DNA from: Bubalus kerabau
Taxonomy: Eukaryota; Chordata; Mammalia; Artiodactyla; Bovidae
Assembly: GCF_029407905.1 (NCBI RefSeq)
Contig: NC_073646.1
Span: 17,254,001-17,318,000, forward strand
Length of the DNA stretch: 64,000 nt
Direction of reading: 5' to 3'
The position numbers were made by a program, and so were the translations under genes. This document shows, in pieces, positions 24,210 through 34,451 of the stretch (positions are counted from its first letter, which is position 1; every line of letters starts with the position of its first letter). The notes beneath the pieces are model-generated. The model saw only the letters and a program-made list of their open reading frames with translations, was not told the DNA's origin and made no database searches.

Positions 24210-24350
24210 ACTGAGGCATTTTTAAGCACCTACTATGTCAGAACTATGCTCAGTGCTTTGTGTGTATTAGTTCACAGGACTTTCCCAGCTACCAGAGGCT
24301 AGCTTACAGCCCCATTTTACAGATGAGAAAACTAAGGTGCAAGTGCTATT
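24210..24350 (+). repeat. MIR SINE relic
   Basis: AAGCACCTACTATGTCAGAA and CCCCATTTTACAGATGAGA are the two best preserved MIR segments here. Confidence 0.82.
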
Positions 24351-24479
24351 CTCTCCTAAAAGTTGGTGCTGAGTGAGATAGCTTCCACTTGAACTGTTCT
24401 TCCTGGGGTAGCAGACACTCGCATTCATAGCTATGGAGAACACAAAAGACCATAATCACCATGGAGGGACAATTTAGCG

Positions 24480-24690
24480 ATATCTGCCAGAATCACAAAT
24501 GCACATACAATTTGACCCAGCAATTTTACTCTGGGAAATTTACCCTAAATATATGCAACATCATGCAAGTATAAGGTAATTCACTGCAGTAGGTCTAGCC
24601 TAAGAAATAGTTGGAAACAACCCAATGTCCATGTAGAGTAGACTGGTTAAATAAAGTATAATGCAGGAATGGGAGGAAGAAGTTTCACTG
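24480..24690 (+). repeat. Old L1 3' relic
   Basis: ATTTGACCCAGCAATTTTAC, AACAACCCAATGTCCATG and GACTGGTTAAATAAAGTATA are the conserved L1 3' ORF2 phrases, here heavily decayed. Confidence 0.7.
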
Positions 24691-24708
24691 TACTTTTTAA
24701 CTTTTTTA

Positions 24709-25025
24709 GTTTTGTTGTTGTTAATTTATTTTTGGCTGTGCTGAGTTTTTGTGGCTGCACACGGGCTTTCTCTAGTTGCAGGGAGCGAGGGCTACTCTCT
24801 ATTTGCAGTGTGCAGGCTTCTTACGTGGTGGCTTCTCTTGCTGTAGAACATGGGCTCTGGGGCTTGAGGCCTTCCATAGTTTCAGCTCACAAGCTCTAGA
24901 GCAAAGGTTCCGTAGTAGTGGCACACTTGCTTAGTTGCCCTGTGGCATGTGGAATCTTCCTAGACCAGGGATGGAACCCAGGTTGCCTGCATTGGCAGGC
25001 AGATTCTTAACCACTAGGGAAATCC
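24709..25025 (-). mobile_element. CHR-type SINE
   Basis: On the plus strand it reads tail first (ATTTATTTTTGGCTGTGCTG), then body (GGGCTTTCTCTAGTTGCAG), then the tRNA head (CAGATTCTTAACCACTAGGG). Imperfect flanking duplications TACTTTTTAACTTTTTTA (24691-24708) and TACTTTTTAGTTTTTTA (25026-25042) mark the insertion. Confidence 0.88.
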
Positions 25026-25042
25026 TACTTTTTAGTTTTTTA

Positions 25043-26152
25043 ACCATGCAAATGTATTACTTACATTCCAAAAAATAAGTGAAAGAAAATGTATTCACAA
25101 AAAGAAGTTGTCCTGAGTTGGGCCAATAAAGTATCTAGAGCCTATATTAAAGGTAAATTTTGGCTCTGCAAGAGCCCTAAGTCTTCAAAATATTGCTTGT
25201 GCTGACATCTTGATCTATATAGAAATATAGATATTTAGAAATATATATCTAGAATAAATATCTATATAGAAATATAGTTATTTCTATATCAGACTGGACT
25301 TTAAACCTCTCTTTCCCAGTCAAAATACCCACTCCTAAAAGGAAAATTTAGAGCTAAATCCTCCCAAATTTTTTTCAAAGGCACCATGGTTATAGTCTTA
25401 TTTTGTACCTCAGATGTTTTTAACCAGCTTTACATCCCTCCCTCCAAATGCTGGAGTTACTAAAATGTAAAGGATTACATTAATAGCAGCTGCATTTTAA
25501 TAATTGATTATCTGTTTGCTTAACATTCAGTTATTACTTGATATGTCTCTAGTGCAAAATAGTCCCTACTAATAGTACAAGTAAAATTGATCAAGTGAGG
25601 TAGGGTGGTTTGTTGCTGACTTTTTTATCCAAATAACATAGCATTTGCTTAGTGGGTAAGAATATTTGAGAATAGGTATTTGTAGCAATGCTTTTTGTCC
25701 ACAAAACCAAAACCAACCATTACTAGGAAAATAATACTTGCATCCCTAAGTAAAATGGAAAGGCCTACTGCTCTTTGACCCATACGAGTTTCAGCTCTTA
25801 GAATTATTCAGAAAACAGTCAAATCCGAAGTGAGAAAAACACCACCCAGGTAAGAAATGTGGAGAGAAATTCCCGTGGACATCAAAAGAAGATGGTTGAG
25901 GCTGTCCAGGTGTTAAAGCCTGAAGCTCTTCCTCAAACCCCTCTTCCCCCACACACACCTGCAGGACCACCCTCAGACCTGAGGCAATGGGGAGTAGAAG
26001 GGGAGGGTGGCACCTTTGTCACCTGGAATATGCACTTAACACTGTCAAAGAATGACCTATTACCCAAAACATGCACTCTGATGAGCAGCACCATTCAAGC
26101 CTTAGAGAAACATTTCTCCTAGATGTTGACCTCTGTCCTCAAAACTATTGTG
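25043..26152. other. Unassigned, AT-rich noncoding DNA
   Basis: No repeat is recognised apart from a locally repetitive AT stretch with copies of ATATAGAAATATAG at about 25,215-25,285. Parts could be conserved noncoding sequence, but nothing in the text proves it. Confidence 0.4.
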
Positions 26153-26542
26153 TCAAACAGCCTGAAGGTTTGGATGAGGTGCCAATGCCAAAGCAGAGAT
26201 GGGCACTGCTGAGGGTGCTGGGGTAGTCTGAGTGGCAGGAGCATTTGTGTGAAGAGGATACGATACTCCCTCTCTGATAGAGTCATCAAATAGATTCTTG
26301 CACAACGTAGCACCATTTCCCCATGGTGCTGACTGCTTATTTCTTGCTTGTGTTTGTGTTCCATTTTGTGGGTCTGGAGCTTTGCAGGATTGTATGGCAT
26401 TTGCAATCGCTGCATAAGGTGGCTGAGAAAAATGCTGGAATACTAAAAATTTCATATTACTCTCAATTTTGTACATGTAGAAGTCTGGGCATAACTTAGG
26501 ACCCATAATACTTATCCTTGGCATTGACAACTGAATGGACAT
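26153..26542 (-). other. Unexplained open frame, 129 codons
   Basis: A minus-strand open frame from ATG at 26,542 to a stop near 26,153 lies in a stretch without recognised repeats. The predicted C-terminal half is rich in P, A, T and Q (for example NAPATQTTPAPSAVPISALA). A second frame at 26119-26415 overlaps it, so the openness may be compositional. I do not recognise the protein. There is no adjacent poly(A) or splice evidence. It could be a decayed processed pseudogene or chance. Confidence 0.2.
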
Positions 26543-26614
26543 AGAGAATTAGAATTATAAATAGTTCTAAAATAAAAACATGCAATAAGATTTAATTAAA
26601 ATGTTTAAATTTCA

Positions 26615-26852
26615 AATGATACAAGCGAACCTATTTACAGAACAGGAACAAACTCACAGACTTAGAGAACGAACTTACGTTTACCAGAGGGATTGGGAGT
26701 TTGGGATGGACATGTATGCTATATTTAAAATAGATAGCCAACAAGGACCTACTGTACACTATGTTTAAAATAGATAACCAACACAGGGAACTCCACTCAA
26801 CACTCTATAGTGACTTAAATGGGAAAAGAATTTGAAAAAAAAATTCTTTTTC
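26615..26852 (+). repeat. L1 3'-end fragment
   Basis: ACAAACTCACAGACTTAGAG, TTGGGATGGACATGTATGC and a doubled AAAATAGATA(G/A)CCAACA phrase are the 3' UTR of a cetartiodactyl L1, ending in GGGAAAAGAATTTGAAAAA. Confidence 0.8.
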
Positions 26853-26853
26853 A

Positions 26854-26884
26854 AGTTGGACACGACTGAGCGACTAAGCACAGT
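26854..26884 (+). repeat. Bov-tA/Bov-A tail remnant
   Basis: AGTTGGACACGACTGAGCGA plus CTAAGCACA is the last 30 bp of a Bov-A body, stranded between two L1 pieces. Confidence 0.7.
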
Positions 26885-27450
26885 TCCTCAAAAGATTAAA
26901 CATAGAGATACCATATGATCCAGCAATTCCAGTCCTAGGTGTATATCCAACAGAAGTGAAAACACATATCCACACAAAGCCTTGTAACAAATGTTCATGA
27001 TAGCTCCAAATTGGAAACAATCTAAACGTCTATCAACAGATGAATGGATGAATAAAATGTGGTATATCCGTACAATGGACTATTATTCAGCAATAAAGAG
27101 GAACGAAACACTGATGCGTGACCCAACACAGATGAACCTTGAAAATATTATGCTAAGTGAAATAAACCAGTCATGAAAGACCACGTATTGTATTATTTCA
27201 ATTTGATGTAATGTCCAGACCAGGCGAATCTATAGAAACAGAAAGTAGATAAAGTGATTGCCCAGGGCTGGGAGGTTGATGAGAAACGAGGAGTGACTGC
27301 TAATGGGTATGAGGATTCTTTTTAGACATGAAACTGTTCTAAAATTGATTGTTGTGATGGTTGCACAATCCTGTGAATATACTAAAATCTATTGGATTGT
27401 ACACCTTAAGTGGGTAATGAATTACATCATAAAACTGCATTTAAAAAATC
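26885..27450 (+). repeat. Old L1 3' end
   Basis: ATACCATATGATCCAGCAAT, ATGGACTATTATTCAGCAAT, TGTTGTGATGGTTGCACAAT and GGATTGTACACCTTAAGTGG follow the L1 ORF2/3' UTR order to an A-rich end. A 61-codon frame at 26991-27176 is the ORF2 C-terminal relic. Confidence 0.85.
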
Positions 27451-28494
27451 AGTAGGAGAAACAGGGCAATCAAACCACTTTGTCTTTGCTACAGGCTAGT
27501 TTCCTGCAGTTTTGTCCTTGGCCTGCCTCCTCGGCTGACACCCTGCCCCTGTGTCAGCAGCCCACCATCCTTTGAAAGGTGGTGAGATTTCGCTGTAACC
27601 CCTACCACAGTTGAACACAGAATTAATTAACCTGAAACACGTGTGTGAGCATTAAACTTAGCCCGGCACACCATCTCCCACAGACTAGAAAGAGCCGGTG
27701 AAAATGAAATATTGTTCTCTAAGCTAATATGTAATCTTCACAGACACCATCTTATTAAAGTCTGAGAAGCCATGCCTCAGGACAGGGCCACCTGCCGACA
27801 GAGGGGCCTGGCTGCAGTTCCGTGTATTAGTGCTCTCCTATTTGCTTCGCTTCAGGTCTCCACCCCAGCACCAATCTGCCCCTCCTCCCCACACCCAGAG
27901 CTGGTCCTCTCTAATTCCCTAGACTTTCCTTGCCAAGATGCAGGTGGGGGTTGCCTTGCTCACCAATTCTAGGCCTGTGTGTATTAAGGGGGGCCACATG
28001 CTTGGATTTGATGGAAGTGGCGGCTTAGACACATAAGCTCCTCACATACGGATGAATAATCACAGATAAAAACAATTTTCAAATATGATTAGGCTCTAAC
28101 AGAAACAGAGGCCAGAGGGAGCACAGCTCGCAAAGAGCAAGGAGCTAGGCTTCGGCCACCTAGAATAGGCAATTAAGGACCCCTGGGACTCTCCTAGGGA
28201 AAACACTACAGTGATTCAGGCATCCTCTGCCACAGGCACCTCCCTTTCCAGCTCCCCCTCCCTCAGCCTTGTGCTATTTCCTTCTGCGGTTGTCATTTTC
28301 TTCTGGGAACAAAGTGGCTCTTCCTACTGTGACTTCTCAGATCTTTAATCCAGGCTGTCTGTCACTAACATGCGTGTGCAAATCCAGTAGGGTTTCTATT
28401 TGCCATTCTTTCTTCTGGCTGATAGTTACTTGTGTTTCCTTACTGATGAATACATTTCTAGACTTTGTCTCTACCATATGTAAGCCCACAATAA
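27451..28494. other. Unique noncoding DNA
   Basis: No repeat or gene is recognised. The segment around 27,600-27,760 (TTAATTAACCTGAAACACG and following) has the look of conserved noncoding DNA, which is only an impression. Confidence 0.4.
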
Positions 28495-28640
28495 TAGCTA
28501 AAACCCAAGTGAGACTATGTACCTGCCACTTTAAACACTTCACATGTATTAGTTTATGGAAGCTTCATAATAATAATCATACGAGCTAGGAACTATTTCC
28601 CTGTTTACAGATGGGGAAACTAAGCCCCTAGCCTCCAACT
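28495..28640 (+). repeat. MIR SINE relic
   Basis: CATGTATTAGTTTATGGAAG and CCTGTTTACAGATGGGGAAA match the MIR 3' half. Confidence 0.75.
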
Positions 28641-28779
28641 CAGTCAACCATCTGGCCCAGCTTTCCAGAAAAAATGTTTGCCAAACATTAGTCTAGAAAC
28701 TTCCCAGCACCAAGTAGGACCAGGATCCTTCAGGAAATCCTTAACATAGGGTCTCACTCGAGCCATTCAGCTAGGGACC

Positions 28780-28946
28780 TTTCATTCATCCATTCAGCGA
28801 GTATTTCTTAAGTTCCTACTATGTGCAAGGCACTGTGCGAGGTGTTTGAGGTTTACAAGGATGAACAAAACTAGACAGGTGCCCTGCCCCCATGGAGCTT
28901 AGCTTCTGAGGGAAAGACAGAAATTAGTACAATAATCACATAAATA
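28780..28946 (+). repeat. L2 LINE 3' relic
   Basis: CATTCATCCATTCAGCGAG, CTACTATGTGCAAGGCACTG, GCCCCCATGGAGCTTAGC and a following AGACAG...ATAAATAAAA stretch follow the L2-type 3' sequence. Confidence 0.7.
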
Positions 28947-28950
28947 AAAG

Positions 28951-29407
28951 TGTTGCAGAAAGGGGATCCTCTTCCAGGGCCCAAGAGTGGGCTCTTGCCT
29001 AACACTCAGAAATGAACTGTCCGAGAAGACACATGCACTGACAAAGCAAGAGACTTTATTGGGAAGGGGCGCCCCCAGGAGAATTGCTCTGCCACGTAGC
29101 TCGCAGTCTCAGGTTTTATGGTGATGAGATTTGTTTCTGGGTTGTCTTCAGACAATCATTCTGACTAAGGGTCCTTCCTGGTGGCGCACGCATTGCTCAG
29201 CCAAGATGGATGCCAGAGAGAAGGATTCTGGGAGGCGGTAGGACATGTGGCATCTCCTTTTGGCCTTCCCTGAACTCCTCCAGTTGGTGGTGACTTATTG
29301 CTCTGTGTTCCTTACCAGGACCTCCTATGATAAAAATAACTCATGCAAATGGTTATGACGGTGCCCAGCCAGGGTGGGTGGTTTCAGTTCATGTGCTTCC
29401 TCTAACA
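28951..29407 (-). mobile_element. Solo LTR of a class I endogenous retrovirus
   Basis: A 457-bp LTR with TGTT...AACA ends is flanked by the 4-bp duplication AAAG (28947-28950 and 29408-29411). Read on the minus strand, a TATA-like CATAAAACC (29112-29120) precedes the poly(A) signal AATAAA (29055-29060). No internal viral sequence adjoins it, so LTR-LTR recombination has probably removed the body. The 4-bp duplication fits gammaretrovirus-like elements. It differs in sequence from the LTRs of the provirus at 31,938-38,160. Confidence 0.88.
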
Positions 29408-29411
29408 AAAG

Positions 29412-29850
29412 GAATATTCCAGGTTTGATGAACACCACGCAGGAGCCTTATGTGGTACCTTGAGAACATCCAATAGTGGCATTGTATCCAGACTGGGGTG
29501 GAGTACACAGTCCAGGAAGACATCCCTCAGGAAAGGACCCTAGTTCACCCCAGAAGGATGAGAAGGGGGTGACTGAGAGAGAAGGAGAGCCTTGTGTTCC
29601 AGGCAAGGCTTTGGCAGAAGGGAGCATTCCAGGCACTGAATGGTGCCTGGTGTGGCTGGACTGCAACAGCGAAGGGAGGTTTGTTCAAGACGAATCCAGG
29701 AGCCAGCCAAGGCCAGAACACACAGGCCTTGCAGGCCACCTGAGAGCAGGTGCCTAATTCTCAACAAGAGAAGGTGACACTTGAGTAGAGGTCAGAATAA
29801 TGAGAACAGGTCAAGCATGGGGAGGCCATGGGAGGGGTAGTGCAGATAAA
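29412..29850 (+). repeat. Partly L2-like, otherwise unassigned
   Basis: 29,585-29,755 resembles L2 (GTGTTCCAGGCAAGG, GTGTGGCTGGACTGCAAC, CACACAGGCCTTGCAGGCCA). The rest is unassigned. The open frames on both strands here reflect GC content, not genes. Confidence 0.45.
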
Positions 29851-30168
29851 GTGTGCTTGTGCTTAGTCACTCAGATGTGTCTGACTCTTTGTGACCCCCA
29901 GGCTCTTCTTTTCATGGGGATTCTCCAGGCAAGAATACTGGAGTGGGTTGCCATGCCCTCCTCCAGGGAATCTTCCCAACCCAGGGATCGAACCCAGGTA
30001 TCCCACATTGCAGGTGGATTCTTTACTGACTGAGCCACCATGGGAACCCAAGAATACTGGAGTGGGTAGCCTATCCCTTCTCCAGGGGATCTTCCTGACC
30101 CAGGAATCAAACTGAGGTCTCCTGCATTGCTGGTGGATTCTTTACCAGCTGAGCTACAAGGGAAGCCC
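29851..30168 (-). mobile_element. Bov-tA SINE plus a second partial Bov-tA, head to tail
   Basis: The first unit (29,851-30,046) has the Bov-A body and a tRNA head ending TGAGCCACCATGGGAACCC. A second, shorter unit (30,047-30,168) repeats AAGAATACTGGAGTGGGTAG and another head ending GAGCTACAAGGGAAGCCC. Confidence 0.88.
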
Positions 30169-31555
30169 ATAAAAGGAGCAGCCCATATACTGTGTACCAA
30201 TTCCAAAGGGTAAAATGTACCTTTTTGATGGAGAGGTCTGGGGTTACCTCTTTAACCCACGACTCAAGATTGGCCTCACCAAGAGGGGAACAAAGAGACA
30301 TTTATGTGCTTCCTGGCATGATGCATGTGAAATATATGACATCACCTTGAAGGATTCTGGCAAAATGTTTCACTTCTATCTAATCAAGTCTCTAAAGGAA
30401 ATTTCCAGTTTACAGGAAATGTAGGAGAGAGAGGAACAAGTTAAACAACACCAAGAGGAAATGTGAGACAAATATTGATGTGGGATGGTTTTTCAAAGAG
30501 TTGATGCCTTACACTTCAATTTAAGAAGAATTTTAAGCCAATGTCATTTAAAAAGGGCATCTCTGTGAGACTTTCTATTTAAAGGCATCCACGGATCAGA
30601 AAAATAAAAAACACTGTCAGACCACATTCCTCCAATTTTCTTTCAGGAAATATGATCTCTGCAGGCATAGATGACCAGTCCTTGCCCTTTGCTCATCAGG
30701 CAGCCAGGATTCCAATGGGAACTAGAGGTATGATGCTGACTTCCAGATCAGGCTCTTCCCAGAAAAGTGGACATGGCTGGAAATGGGGCCATGGCTGGTG
30801 GATTCCGCTTCCCTCTGGCCTTCATCCTTGGGGCTGGGAGACTGAGATTGCTACCAACGCAGTCCCTTTAATTGGTTACTCCTTCTATATTCTTAACTAA
30901 CAAAAACTTTTGAAGAAGAGATTGCTTTGGGGAAGTTTATAACAGCTGTAAAGATCTCTATTAACCATCCTTTATCCGTGAGATAAAGACCAGCTGTTTC
31001 ACTAATTGCCCTTAACTGCTTGGACTTGATTATTAATGAGTGCCCTTGCCTTGAGTTCAAGCAGCTTAATTAGCTAAAGTTAAGTGTTCCCAATAAATTT
31101 ACTAACCTATGATAAGCTTTTCTTTAATAGAAGGGAGCAGTTCTTAATTAAATAGGATAATTTACAACTCCACGTCTATTATAAGTAATGGTTGCCCAGC
31201 TACCATGTTACCTAATTAGATGATATTGAAACTCTTCCAGAGGGGAACTGAGGGTACAGTTGAGCATGCCCTTGGACAAACCAATTTGTTAGCAGCCCAC
31301 CAGCAGTGTGCATATGGAGTCATGGACAGATCATGGAAGGCGTCTGGGTCTGAATCTTCATTCTGCCACTCACAAGGCTAACCACCTGCAGAGCCTGGGG
31401 CAGGAGGGTGTAGAACAGATAGCATTTGCAATCACTTACAGTAAGAATGAAAAAACAAGTTAATGCTCTCTTTAAACTCCTAAGGGGGTCATATCTTTAT
31501 AGGCAAAACTATTCCCACTGGAGATTTGCCTGGATAACATGCACAAAAAACAAAT
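30169..31555. other. Unique noncoding DNA with a candidate conserved element
   Basis: No repeat is recognised apart from a weak MIR-like snippet at about 31,340-31,410. The block 30,900-31,230 is AT-rich but complex, with many homeodomain-type cores: TTATTAATGA, TTAATTAGC, TTAATTAAAT and CTAATTAGAT. This is compatible with an enhancer, but no conservation data are at hand. Confidence 0.4.
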
Positions 31556-31762
31556 CCCTCCAGTGTAATCAAGAAAAAAGCAACCAGCAAACTCAGACTG
31601 AGAAACTTTCTAGAGGAAACCTGGCCTGTAGATTCAAGACTGTCAGGTCATAAAAATAAAGAAAGAGTGAAAAAGTGTCACAGACTCTAGGTGACTGGGG
31701 ATTCATGACAATTAAATGCAATATGGTACCAGGATCAGATCCTGGACCAAAAGAGGGCATTA
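31556..31762 (+). repeat. Old LINE 3' UTR (L1M-type), left half
   Basis: AAACTCAGACTGAGAAACTT, AAGTGTCACAGACTCTAGG and CATGACAATTAAATGCAATA belong to the same 3' UTR family as 48,440-49,135. It is interrupted at ATGGAAAATT (31763-31772) and resumes at 38,631. Confidence 0.7.
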
Positions 31763-31772
31763 ATGGAAAATT

Positions 31773-31937
31773 AATAATGTACTATTATTCATGGTAGATT
31801 AATAGTAAATTAATAACAGAAACTGTGGACAGTGACTGCAGCCATGAAATTAAAAAATGCTTGCTCCTTGGAAGGAAAGCTACAACAAACCCAGACAGCT
31901 GTTAAAAAGCACAGACATCACTTTGCTAACAAACATC
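31773..31937 (+). mobile_element. BovB fragment, left half of a BovB split by a provirus
   Basis: After about 47 bp of AT-rich filler, BovB starts at AAACTGTGGACAGTGACTGC and runs to GCTAACAAACATC, where the provirus LTR begins. The rest of the same BovB is at 38,161-38,620. The whole BovB insertion is flanked by ATGGAAAATT at 31763-31772 and 38621-38630. Confidence 0.85.
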
Positions 31938-32285
31938 TGTTGGGGGAGTTTGGAATTTCCTCAGTTCTGTCTCGCCACAGCAAAAATTTGAAGCGATGAA
32001 AGGACCAGTGTTATAGCTCAGTTTTGTTGGCAAGCAAAGGAAAATACATCCTTGAGACATGAGGGCAGGCCAATCCTTCTAGGATTCCTCCCTTTATACA
32101 TTTGTATCCTTGCCTCTGAGCCTGCCCTATGTAAATTGGGCTAGCCAGGAGGGCTGTTTGTTTTACCTGAGGTCCTCACTCCAGTCCTTGGACCTTCCTT
32201 TGTTCTATTTTCACTGGCTTTTCCCTTATTTGTCTTTTAGCTACCACCACTGTGGACTCCTTTTTCCTATTATAACTACCTAACA
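31938..32285 (-). repeat. 3' LTR of the provirus
   Basis: 348 bp with TGTT...AACA ends, matching the LTR at 37,786-38,160. It lacks a 27-bp segment present there. The poly(A) signal, AATAAA in the other LTR, reads AACAAA here (minus strand, 32,023-32,028). Confidence 0.93.
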
Positions 32286-32297
32286 TTCCCCCTCAAG
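32286..32297 (-). promoter_or_regulatory. Polypurine tract
   Basis: On the minus strand CTTGAGGGGGAA abuts the 3' LTR start TGTTAGG. This is the expected position for plus-strand DNA priming and fixes the orientation of the provirus. Confidence 0.85.
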
Positions 32298-33060
32298 AGA
32301 TGGAAGGCCCAGTTCTTTCGGAATAAGGGCATTGAGATCTCTCTGGCTACTTCCTGCTGAACTGGGACAGTGAGGAGTATTGGGCCTCACCCTCTTGCTA
32401 GTCTCAGTCCTCAGAGTCCTTATAGCAGTGTCCATCTAAATGTGTGTCATTTTCCATGGTTGGCTGTAGTTTTATGTCTCCTTGTTGAACCGGCACTGCA
32501 TGTTATAGCTTGTTGACCTAGGCAGAGACAAAATGGGTTAGACAATTGGTAATACATGCAGCAATCATAAGCAGCATCAATATGGTGATAACAGGGATTA
32601 GTAGGGGCATTGCTGCTGCTGCTGCTGCTAAGTCACTTCAGTCGTGTCCGACTCTGTGCGACCCCATAGATGGCAGCCCACCAGGCTCCCCCGTCCCCAG
32701 GATTCTCCAGGCAAGAACACTGGAGTGGGTTGCCATTTCCTTCTCCAATGCATGAAAGTGAAGTCGCTCAGTTCTGTCCAACTCTGAGCGACCCCGTGGA
32801 CTGCAGCCTACCAGGCTCCTCCATCCATGGGATTTTCCAGGCAGAAGTACTGGAGTTCCCCCTTGCCAGGAGAAGGATCCCAAAGAGAGATTGTAGCCAC
32901 CCCAAAACTCTCCAGTTCATTCTTTAAGGTCCTGTAGGATCTGGAATGTTTTTCTCAAGGACCATGAGACTTTCTTTAACTTAGCTGGAGGTATTTACCC
33001 AGAAACAACACGTCTCATTCAAGATGGCTCAAGTCCCTCCTTGTTCAGGGATCAGAAGAT
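32298..33060 (-). pseudogene. Env transmembrane-subunit relic, split by a SINE
   Basis: Minus-strand translation at about 32,470-32,605 gives a hydrophobic membrane anchor (PVITILMLLMIAACI) and a short cytoplasmic tail with stops. 32,873-33,060 gives part of the ectodomain with a Cys-Cys pair (NETCCFWVNTSS) and the pre-anchor GWLQSLFGILL. The Bov-A2 at 32,608-32,872 separates them. The surface subunit is missing, because integrase C-terminal sequence joins this part directly. It is not functional. Confidence 0.75.
32608..32872 (-). mobile_element. Bov-A2 SINE in the env relic
   Basis: Two Bov-A units in tandem, preceded on the plus strand by a (GCT)n run (32,609-32,629) and linked by TCCAATGCATGAAAGTGAAG. 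It splits the Env transmembrane relic just before its membrane anchor. Confidence 0.92.
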
Positions 33061-33589
33061 CTATCTCCTGTCTGTTTTGGATACAACCCCTGCCAAGCTG
33101 TGTTGGCTCTTTAGAGCTGTGCTGAGAAATTTTATCCAAAGAAATTTAATTTTGGCGGTATTCATTAGAATGGCACTCATTTGTAGTCCTGTGTAGGTAT
33201 CTGAGATGTCCCAGGGGCTCATAGGTGTATTGAGTGTCCTCTTCTGTTTTCTTCCATGGCTTGACTCATGAGTAGTGAATCCAGGAGTCATGTCCTGGTA
33301 CATTAACTGCTGTGGGGGTAGAAAGTATTATAGGGTAGGGGCCCTTGCATGTGGGCTGGAGTTGAGCCTTTGGGGACCCATCTTTCCAGATTTTAATTAG
33401 GCCTTGAGTCCCTGGAGCATATAGTGGTGACTCTTTGGAATCTTCTGGATTCTAGTTGACACCCCACAAGTGTATATCCTGTTGGAATTGCCCAGTGGCC
33501 ATGGTATAAGACTGGAGGGTCTGAGTCTCTGGATCTAGGAAGAGGTCATTGACATAAACAAAAGGTCTCCCATATAACATCTCATAAGA

Positions 33590-33720
33590 GATGGGAATAC
33601 CAGACCACCTGACCAGCCTCTTGAGAAACCTATATGCAGGTCAGGAAGCAACAGTTAGAAATGGACATGGAACAGCAGACTGGTTCCAAATAGGAAAAGG
33701 AGTACTGAACTGAACTGAAC
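33590..33720 (+). mobile_element. Short BovB piece in integrase
   Basis: AGATGGGAATACCAGACCAC to AAATAGGAAAAGGAGTA is internal BovB RT sequence. It is joined directly to the BovB terminal repeat (ACTGAA)n at about 33,703-33,722, so sequence between RT and the tail is missing. No clear target-site duplication is seen. Confidence 0.75.
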
Positions 33721-33764
33721 TGAAGGACTAGCTGTTCCTTATGGGCAATATGGATGCAGAGGAG

Positions 33765-34248
33765 TTGGGTTCAGTTCAGTCGCTCAGTCATGTCCGACTC
33801 TCTGCGACCCCATGAATCGCAGCACACCAGGCCTCCATGTCCATCACCAACTCCCGGAGTTCACTCAGACTCACGTCCATCGAGTCAGTGACGCCATCCA
33901 GCCATCTCATCCTCTGTCGTCCCCTTCTCCTCCTGCCCCCAATCCCTCCCAGCATCAGAGTCTTTTCCAATGAGTCAACTCTTCGCATGAGGTGGCCAAA
34001 GTATTGGAGTTTCAGCTTTAGCATCATTCCTTCCAAAGAAATCCCAGGGCTGATCTCCTTCAGAATGGACTGGTTGGATCTCTTTGCACTCCAAGGGATC
34101 TCAAGAGTCTTCTCCAACACCCCAGTTCAAAAGCATCAATTCTTCAGTGCTCAGCTTTCTTCATTGTCCAACTCTCACATCCATACATAACCACTGGAAA
34201 AACCATAGCCTTGACGAGACAGACCTTTGTTGGCAAAGTAATGTCTCT
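33765..34248 (-). mobile_element. BovB 3' end in integrase, with 13-bp duplication
   Basis: A 484-bp BovB 3' end (plus strand GTTCAGTTCAGTCGCTCAGT to AAAGTAATGTCTCT) is flanked by the perfect duplication GGATGCAGAGGAG at 33752-33764 and 34249-34261. Open frame 33788-34120 is its C-terminal relic. Confidence 0.95.
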
Positions 34249-34451
34249 GGATGCAGAGGAGAGCTATTGGTAAAACCTCCTTCCATCCAGGAAGGTCTCG
34301 TGGGTTATCATTTTTATCAATGATTTTAAGAATTAGTTGACTCTACTTTTCCTGAAGACTGAGGCCTCCAGGCACAATGGAGATAATAAGTAATGCCCAA
34401 TGTTTTAGAGACCCCTTGGGTGACCTTAAAAGTAAATGATGTTCCATACTC

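Noticed and set aside
25200..25295. Possible palindromic element with ATATAGAAATATAG copies
   Set aside because: Locally repetitive AT-rich text without consistent ends; most likely low complexity.
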